The notes beneath the pieces are model-generated. The model worked only from the letters and a program-made list of their open reading frames with translations. It made no database searches and was not told where the DNA came from. A stretch of DNA of 64,000 bases from Paenibacillus arenilitoris (GTDB taxonomy: Bacteria; Bacillota; Bacilli; Paenibacillales; Paenibacillaceae). Positions 59,201 through 64,000 of the stretch are shown here, piece after piece (position 1 is the stretch's first letter; each line of letters opens with the position of its first letter). The translations under genes and the position numbers were made by a program. The stretch spans positions 372,001 through 436,000 of the forward strand of contig NZ_JACXIY010000001.1 of the NCBI RefSeq assembly GCF_014705655.1, read 5' to 3'.

Positions 59201-61450
59201 ATGAGGAACGAAACGATCCAAACCGACATAACGGTCGTCGGCGGAGGGCTGGCGGGCGTGAACGCCGCGGTGGCCGCGGCCCGGCTGGGCAGGACGGTCG
59301 CGCTCGTGCAGAACCGCCCCGTGCTCGGCGGCAATTCGAGCAGCGAGGTCCGCGTCTGGGTATGCGGCGCGACGGCGCACGGCACGCACCGCTACGCCCG
59401 CGAGACCGGCATTATGGGCGAAATGTTCGTCGAGAACCAATTCCGGAATCCCGAGGGCAACCCGTACTTTTGGGACAATGTGGTGCTGGAGACGGTGCTT
59501 GCCGAAAAAAACATTCAGTTGTTCCTTAATACGGATGTGCACGAGGTAGAGGCGGAGGGCGGGGAGGAGGACCGCCAAATCCTGTCGGTTACCGGCTGGA
59601 TGATGGGCTCGGAGAGGCGGATCCGGTTCGAGAGCGAGATGTACCTCGACTGCACGGGCGACGGGCTCGTCGGCTTCATGGCCGGAGCGAAATACCGGCT
59701 CGGCCGCGAAGCCCGGCACGAGTACAACGAGGAATGGGCGCCCGAAGAAGCGGATGACATAACGCTCGGCAGCACGATTTTGTTCTACAGCAAGGATGCC
59801 GGCCATCCGGTCAAATACGTGGCTCCTAGCTTCGCCAAGGATATTACGCAAACCTCGATTCCGATGAAGCGGGTCATCCGCAGCGGCGATTCCGGCTGCC
59901 ATTACTGGTGGATCGAATGGGGCGGCGAGCTGGACACCGTGCATGAGAACGAGCGAATACGCGACGAGCTGTGGTCCGTCATTTACGGCATTTGGGATTA
60001 TATTAAAAACTCCGGCAATTTCGAAGCGGACAATATGACGCTCGAATGGGTCGGCTCGATTCCGGGGAAGCGCGAATACCGCAGGTTCGTCGGGGATTAC
60101 GTGCTCAATCAGAACGATATTCTCGCGCAGCGGCCGTTCGAGGACCGGGTGGCGTTCGGCGGCTGGTCGATCGACTTGCATCCGCCGCAGGGGATGTATT
60201 CGACGGAAAGCGGCTCCAAGCATCTCCATATGGACGGCGTCTACCATATTCCGTTCCGCAGCCTCTATTCCGTCAACGTGTCGAACATGCTGTTCGCCGG
60301 CCGCAACATCAGCGCGACGCACGTCGCCTTCGGGACGACTCGCGTCATGGCGACCTGCGCCGTCATCGGGGAAGCGGCCGGAACGGGAGCGGCGCTTGCG
60401 GTCGAACGCAAGACGACGCCGCGCGGCGTCTACCGGGAGCATCTCGGCGAGCTGCTGCAGACGCTGCTGCGCCAGGACGCGTCGGTCGTCGGCGTCCGAA
60501 ACGAGGATGCCGACGACCTCGCGAGGCTGGCCGAGGTTAACGCGTCAAGCACGCTGCGAAGGCTGTCCGTGGAGTCGCCGTCGGAGTCGTATCCGCTTGA
60601 TGCGGACGCGGGCCTTCTTCTCCCCGTATCGGGCGAGCTTCGGCAGCTTGATCTGCTGGTCGACGCGAAGGAGAAGACGACCCTTCGGGTGGAGGTATGG
60701 AGCACGGGCCGCGCGGAAAATTACGTTCCTCATACGTTCGAAGCGGGCGGAACGGCGGAGCTGGCAGCAGGCGAGAAACAGTGGGTAACGATCCCGGTGG
60801 CATGGAATTCCGGCGATGCCCGGAACGCTTTCGTCATCATTAAAGCGAATGAGCATGCGAGGCTGTACGTATCGCGGGAGCCGCTCACAGGCGTGCTCGC
60901 GTTCGAGCGCGGCGCGGCGCCCAGGGCGGTTCAGTCGCTGGAGGACCATAAGCATGAGCAGCCGGTCGTGCAGTGGGGCATGCGGAAGCTGGTACGGCGG
61001 CCGTTCTGCTTCCGCGCTTATCCCGAGACGGACGCGTTCGCGGCCGCGAACGTCACCGACGGCTATTTGCGGCCGTACGGCGGCCCGCATGCCTGGGTGT
61101 CGGAGCCGCTCGCGCAAGGGCGGGAGGCATGGGTCGAGCTGGCTTGGAATAAGCCGGCGTCGTTCCGAGAGGTTCATCTCGTCTTCAATGACGACGTGAA
61201 CGAGGATTTGATCAATCTGCATCACCACCGGACGCCGTTCGAGGCAATTCCCGAGCTGGTGCGCGATTATCGGCTCGAAGCCTTCGCGGACGGGGACTGG
61301 CAGGTGCTTTGCCGGCAGCGGGACAATCATAAGCGCAAGCGGGTTCACCGGTTCGCCGGCCCGGTCGTCGCCTCCAAGCTGCGCTGCGTCGTGGAAGCGA
61401 CGAACGGCGGCCCGCGGGCCGAGGTGATCGAGATCCGGGTGTACGAATAA
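59201..61450 (+). CDS. FAD-dependent oxidoreductase with C-terminal discoidin-like domain
   Basis: The protein has 749 residues. The N-terminal Rossmann motif VVGGGLAGVNAAVAAARLG and LGGNSSSEVRVWVCGA mark the FAD_oxidored (PF12831-like) group; a late MLFAGRNISATHVAFGTTRVMATCAVIGEAAGTGAA block (about 360-400) completes the FAD site. Residues about 445-580 form a beta region and 600-745 resemble an F5/8-type carbohydrate-binding domain. There is no signal peptide. The group is common in polysaccharide-use loci but its reaction is not settled; oxidation of a sugar hydroxyl is a reasonable guess. GGAGAGGTG precedes the ATG. Confidence 0.82.
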   Translation: MRNETIQTDITVVGGGLAGVNAAVAAARLGRTVALVQNRPVLGGNSSSEVRVWVCGATAHGTHRYARETGIMGEMFVENQFRNPEGNPYFWDNVVLETVLAEKNIQLFLNTDVHEVEAEGGEEDRQILSVTGWMMGSERRIRFESEMYLDCTGDGLVGFMAGAKYRLGREARHEYNEEWAPEEADDITLGSTILFYSKDAGHPVKYVAPSFAKDITQTSIPMKRVIRSGDSGCHYWWIEWGGELDTVHENERIRDELWSVIYGIWDYIKNSGNFEADNMTLEWVGSIPGKREYRRFVGDYVLNQNDILAQRPFEDRVAFGGWSIDLHPPQGMYSTESGSKHLHMDGVYHIPFRSLYSVNVSNMLFAGRNISATHVAFGTTRVMATCAVIGEAAGTGAALAVERKTTPRGVYREHLGELLQTLLRQDASVVGVRNEDADDLARLAEVNASSTLRRLSVESPSESYPLDADAGLLLPVSGELRQLDLLVDAKEKTTLRVEVWSTGRAENYVPHTFEAGGTAELAAGEKQWVTIPVAWNSGDARNAFVIIKANEHARLYVSREPLTGVLAFERGAAPRAVQSLEDHKHEQPVVQWGMRKLVRRPFCFRAYPETDAFAAANVTDGYLRPYGGPHAWVSEPLAQGREAWVELAWNKPASFREVHLVFNDDVNEDLINLHHHRTPFEAIPELVRDYRLEAFADGDWQVLCRQRDNHKRKRVHRFAGPVVASKLRCVVEATNGGPRAEVIEIRVYE

Positions 61451-61549
61451 GGGAGGTCGGCAATTGAGTGAAGCGGTGCGGAATGTATTCCTGCGCCGCT
61501 TTTCTTTTATTATTGAAGCCCGGCTTTGCTTCGTGGACTTTCATTACCC

Positions 61550-61840
61550 GCTCCGCCCGCGGGTTAAAGGAAAAGTATGGTCTTATAACGTTCCCTTGCG
61601 AGCTCCGCCAGCGGGATAAGGGAAAGAAGTGGTCTTATCATCCTCTTGCGAGCTCCGCCCGCGGGATAAGGGAAAGAAGTGGTCTTATCATCCTCTTGCG
61701 AGCTCTGCCCGCGGGATAAGGGAAGTAGTCTAATTTCGTTCCCATGCGCTCTTTACTAACAGAATAAGGGAAAAAAATGGCCTTATTTCGTTCCCTTGCG
61801 CTCTCTACTAACGGAATAAGGGAAAGAAATGGTCTTATTC
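61550..61840. repeat. Imperfect tandem repeats of about 50 bases
   Basis: About six units start at roughly 61550, 61602, 61652, 61702, 61747 and 61798; the middle ones repeat at exactly 50 bases. Each unit carries an inner dyad of the form ATAAGG...CCTTAT or ATAAG...CTTAT. The last two units are diverged. No protein in this stretch can be supported. Confidence 0.75.
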
Positions 61841-62328
61841 ATGCCGAATGGGGGGTTTGCGATCAAATAACAATGAGTTAAGAGAAAAATTATCCTCTAT
61901 TCCGCTAAAAAAGGACGAAGCGGACGGAATAACGCCATTTTTTGCCTCTATTCTGGAATTCCGGGAATCCCGTCAGCCGCATCGCCCGCTCGTTACATCG
62001 TCCCATGGCTCGGCTCGGAAGCCGGCGGAATACCGAATGCCTGCGGGACGTTATCCACTTTTCGGACATCCCCCGCTCATTCGAAATAAGCCGTTCAAAA
62101 TTTCCTTTTGGATAATATATATTAAATATATATAAATTTATCTACTTTATTCGATCTTAATCTCTATGAATATTGGCTGAAATCGGCCGTAAATGGGGAT
62201 GTATACGAGCGGCATATTCGCGGCACCGCAATATTTTCGGTTATTCGACAAAGCGGCGGGGATTGCGTAATGTCGTTAAAACATATAATATATATTACAA
62301 ATATCTATATGAAGTTTGGTGATAGGTG
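61841..62328 (+). other. AT-rich leader region without genes
   Basis: No coding region was found. The stretch has decayed copies of the neighbouring repeat at about 61930, AT-rich palindromic sequence (AATATATATT type) at 62125-62150 and 62286-62300, and a TATAAT at 62284-62289 that may be the promoter of the next gene. Confidence 0.45.
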
Positions 62329-63489
62329 ATGAATTCAACTGTTCGAACGCCGCTTTATCAGAAAATACAAGATTACATCCGGGAACTGATCGACACGAAA
62401 GGCTTGAAGCCGGGCGACCGCATCCCGACGGAAAAGGATTTGATGAAACGGTTCAACGTCAGCAAGATTACGGTCGTCAACGCGATGGCCGGCCTTGCGA
62501 ACGACGGCATGATCACCCGCGTGCCCGGCAAGGGCAGCTTCGTAAGCGGGAAGGACCCGAAAGCGGCCGCCGAGCCGGCGCGGCCGGTCGCGGTCGTCGA
62601 CGAGGAGTACCGGGACAGCGGCCTGCAGACGCGCATGATCGGACTCATTATGCCCTCCATCTGCGATTACTTCGCGATCAGGCTCATCGAAGGCGTACAA
62701 AAGGCGCTCGGGGAGAAAGGGTACCGCAGCATGATTCTCCTCTCGGGCGGCGAGCTGGAGAAGGAGAAGGAGGCCATCAAGACGCTAATGGACGTCGGGG
62801 CGGACGGCATTCTCGTCTTCCCGGTGGACGAGGAGAAGTACAACGAGGAAATACTCAGCATGAAGTTCTCGGGCTATCCGTTCGTGCTGATCGACCGTTA
62901 CCTGCCGGGCGTCGAAACCCATTACATCGCCTCGGACGGCAAGCTCGGCACGAGCCTCGCCGTCGAGTACCTGTGGGAGCTCGGGCACCGGGAGATCGCG
63001 ATTTGCTCCGACTCGCCGCTGCAGACGGTGACGGTGCAGGAGCGGATCGACGGGTACATGAACGCGCTGAAGGACAAGGGCGCCCTGATCAATCCGGCTC
63101 ACATGATTACCGGCTTCTACGTCGGCAGCCTGAAGGATTCCGAGAAGCATCCGTTATACCGCTATATCCGCAACCGCATGGCGACGGCGTACATTACGCT
63201 CAACGGGCGGCTCGGCGTCCAGATTTACCAGATGGCGCGGCAGGCCGGCCTCAGCGTGCCGGAGGATCTGTCCATTATCAGCTTCGACGATCCGACCTCG
63301 ATCGTCGAGGAATTCAGCATTTTCACGCACATTAAGCAGTATGAGCACGATATGGGTTACCAGGCCGCAAGCTCGCTGCTAAGCATCATCGAGGGCGGCG
63401 ACGGACGGGAGCACAAGTACAGCAAAACGCTGATCAAGCCGGAGCTGGTTATCGGGCAGACGACGGGCCGCCTTGCCGCGCAAGCTTAA
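62329..63489 (+). CDS. GntR/LacI hybrid transcriptional repressor
   Basis: The protein has 386 residues. A GntR winged helix (LYQKIQDYIRELIDTKGLKPGDRIPTEKDL, residues 9-38, then VSKITVVNAMAGLANDGMITRVPGKGSFV) is joined by a linker to a LacI-type sugar-binding domain (about 100-375; YLWELGHREIAICSDS, IISFDDPTSIVEEF). The start may be ATG 62329 or the GTG three bases earlier; the ribosome binding site is weak. It lies next to the alpha-mannosidase gene and probably represses it through the palindrome at 63552. Confidence 0.9.
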   Translation: MNSTVRTPLYQKIQDYIRELIDTKGLKPGDRIPTEKDLMKRFNVSKITVVNAMAGLANDGMITRVPGKGSFVSGKDPKAAAEPARPVAVVDEEYRDSGLQTRMIGLIMPSICDYFAIRLIEGVQKALGEKGYRSMILLSGGELEKEKEAIKTLMDVGADGILVFPVDEEKYNEEILSMKFSGYPFVLIDRYLPGVETHYIASDGKLGTSLAVEYLWELGHREIAICSDSPLQTVTVQERIDGYMNALKDKGALINPAHMITGFYVGSLKDSEKHPLYRYIRNRMATAYITLNGRLGVQIYQMARQAGLSVPEDLSIISFDDPTSIVEEFSIFTHIKQYEHDMGYQAASSLLSIIEGGDGREHKYSKTLIKPELVIGQTTGRLAAQA

Positions 63490-63504
63490 ACCGAGGTTTC
63501 TTCG

Positions 63505-63542
63505 AAAAAAGATCTTTTCCCCAACAGGGAAAAGATCTTTTT
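63505..63542 (+). terminator. Rho-independent terminator
   Basis: AAAAGATCTTTTCCC, loop CAACA, GGGAAAAGATCTTTTT. The A/T-rich flanks would make it work in both directions. Confidence 0.9.
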
Positions 63543-63551
63543 AATTATATA

Positions 63552-63580
63552 TTGAATATATTCAACTTATATATTATATT
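63552..63580 (+). promoter_or_regulatory. Promoter and palindromic operator of the alpha-mannosidase gene
   Basis: The perfect 14-base palindrome TTGAATATATTCAA (63552-63565) contains a -35-like TTGAAT; TATATT (63575-63580) lies 17 bases beyond it. A repressor bound here would block RNA polymerase. The likely binder is the GntR/LacI-type protein just upstream. Confidence 0.6.
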
Positions 63581-63614
63581 GTTTGTATAACGAGCTGGAA
63601 AAGGAGATCATGCG

Positions 63615-64000
63615 ATGCCCTATGAGACGTTGAGAGAAGAGCGGCTGAAATCGATGTTGGAGCGTTTGAAGGGGCATATTTATGAACCGGTGGCGGAATT
63701 GAAGGTGACGGCTTGGATTACGCCGGAACCGGTGCCGTACGCGGATCGGACGACCGGAAGGATGCTCGAGCTCGCTCCGGGCGACCGCTGGGGCAATTTG
63801 TGGGATTGCGGCTGGTTCCGGTTTACGGGCAAGGTGCCTAAGCAGACTGCGGGGAGCAAGATCGTCCTGCTGATCGATATTAACGGCGAGCTTTGCCTCG
63901 TCGACGAGGAAGGAACGCCTACGCAAGGGCTGACGAACGTCAACTCCGAATTCGACCTTTCGCTCGGGCTGCCAGGCAAGCGGGTCGTCCATGTCAGCGA
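63615..64000 (+). CDS. GH38 alpha-mannosidase, N-terminal part (cut by window end)
   Basis: The visible 128 residues open with a helix-rich segment, then WGNLWDCGWFRFTGKVPKQTAG (about 55-78) and IVLLIDINGELCLVDEEGTPTQGLTN, which is the beta-sandwich that starts bacterial GH38 alpha-mannosidases of about 1000 residues. The catalytic domain lies outside the window, so activity cannot be checked. There is no signal peptide. AAGGAG at 63601 is eight bases before ATG 63615; an ATG at 63610 is in another frame. Confidence 0.8.
   Translation, partial: MPYETLREERLKSMLERLKGHIYEPVAELKVTAWITPEPVPYADRTTGRMLELAPGDRWGNLWDCGWFRFTGKVPKQTAGSKIVLLIDINGELCLVDEEGTPTQGLTNVNSEFDLSLGLPGKRVVHVS

Noticed and set aside
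61468..61719. Open frame of 83 codons across the 50-base repeats
   Set aside because: It is made by the repeats, which do not keep one reading frame over the array since 50 is not a multiple of three.
61550..61840. Possible CRISPR array
   Set aside because: The units are about 50 bases long and continuous, with no unique spacers and no cas genes nearby.

Overview
The window looks like chromosome from a GC-rich Gram-positive of the Paenibacillaceae (Cohnella- or Paenibacillus-like). This is inferred from strong AGGAGG-type ribosome binding sites, frequent TTG and GTG starts, lipobox solute-binding proteins, LplB/LplC-type sugar permeases and YesM/YesN-type sensor kinase and AraC response-regulator pairs. 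No rRNA, tRNA, insertion sequence, phage or CRISPR was found. Most of the region is a dense set of carbohydrate-scavenging loci.

Layout. 24-4421: miscellaneous genes (hypothetical protein, small lipoprotein, atypical kinase plus methyltransferase, a truncated ChbG/YdjC gene, a CBO0543-type membrane protein). 4424-13881: LacI regulator divergent from an operon with a secreted DUF4185 protein, binding protein, two permeases and two sulfatases (sulfated glycan system). 13937-15693: DinB protein and an AraC regulator. 15871-29216: permease pair divergent from response regulator, kinase, binding protein, GH36 alpha-galactosidase, a large secreted GH27-like enzyme and an epimerase-fold protein (alpha-galactoside system). 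29173-35659: AraC regulator, GntR/LacI-type regulator, GH99-like protein and GH78-like rhamnosidase, tied together by a shared GTATAC operator. 35784-44351: binding protein, a seven-bladed propeller fused to an ABC permease, a second permease and a 1333-residue secreted DUF5722 enzyme. 44507-53606: two permeases, kinase, response regulator, binding protein, heparinase II/III-like lyase and a KdgF-like cupin (uronate-containing glycan system). 53857-57601: ROK regulator divergent from a split chromate-transporter-family pair, then formylglycine-generating enzyme, which would activate the two sulfatases. 58233-64000: AraC regulator, FAD-dependent oxidoreductase, repeat-rich intergenic DNA, a GntR/LacI-type repressor and the start of a GH38 alpha-mannosidase.

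How it works together. Three secreted enzymes (5836, 25124, 40350) probably trim polymers outside. Four ABC importers bring in oligosaccharides. Enzymes without signal peptides (sulfatases, GH36, GH78-like, GH99-like, lyase, GH38) would finish degradation in the cytoplasm. None of the four importers has its own ATPase gene here, so a shared MsmX-type ATPase elsewhere is likely. Control is layered: local repressors with visible palindromic operators, two-component systems, and at least one good CcpA cre site. The most unusual single gene is the propeller-permease fusion at 37515-39437.
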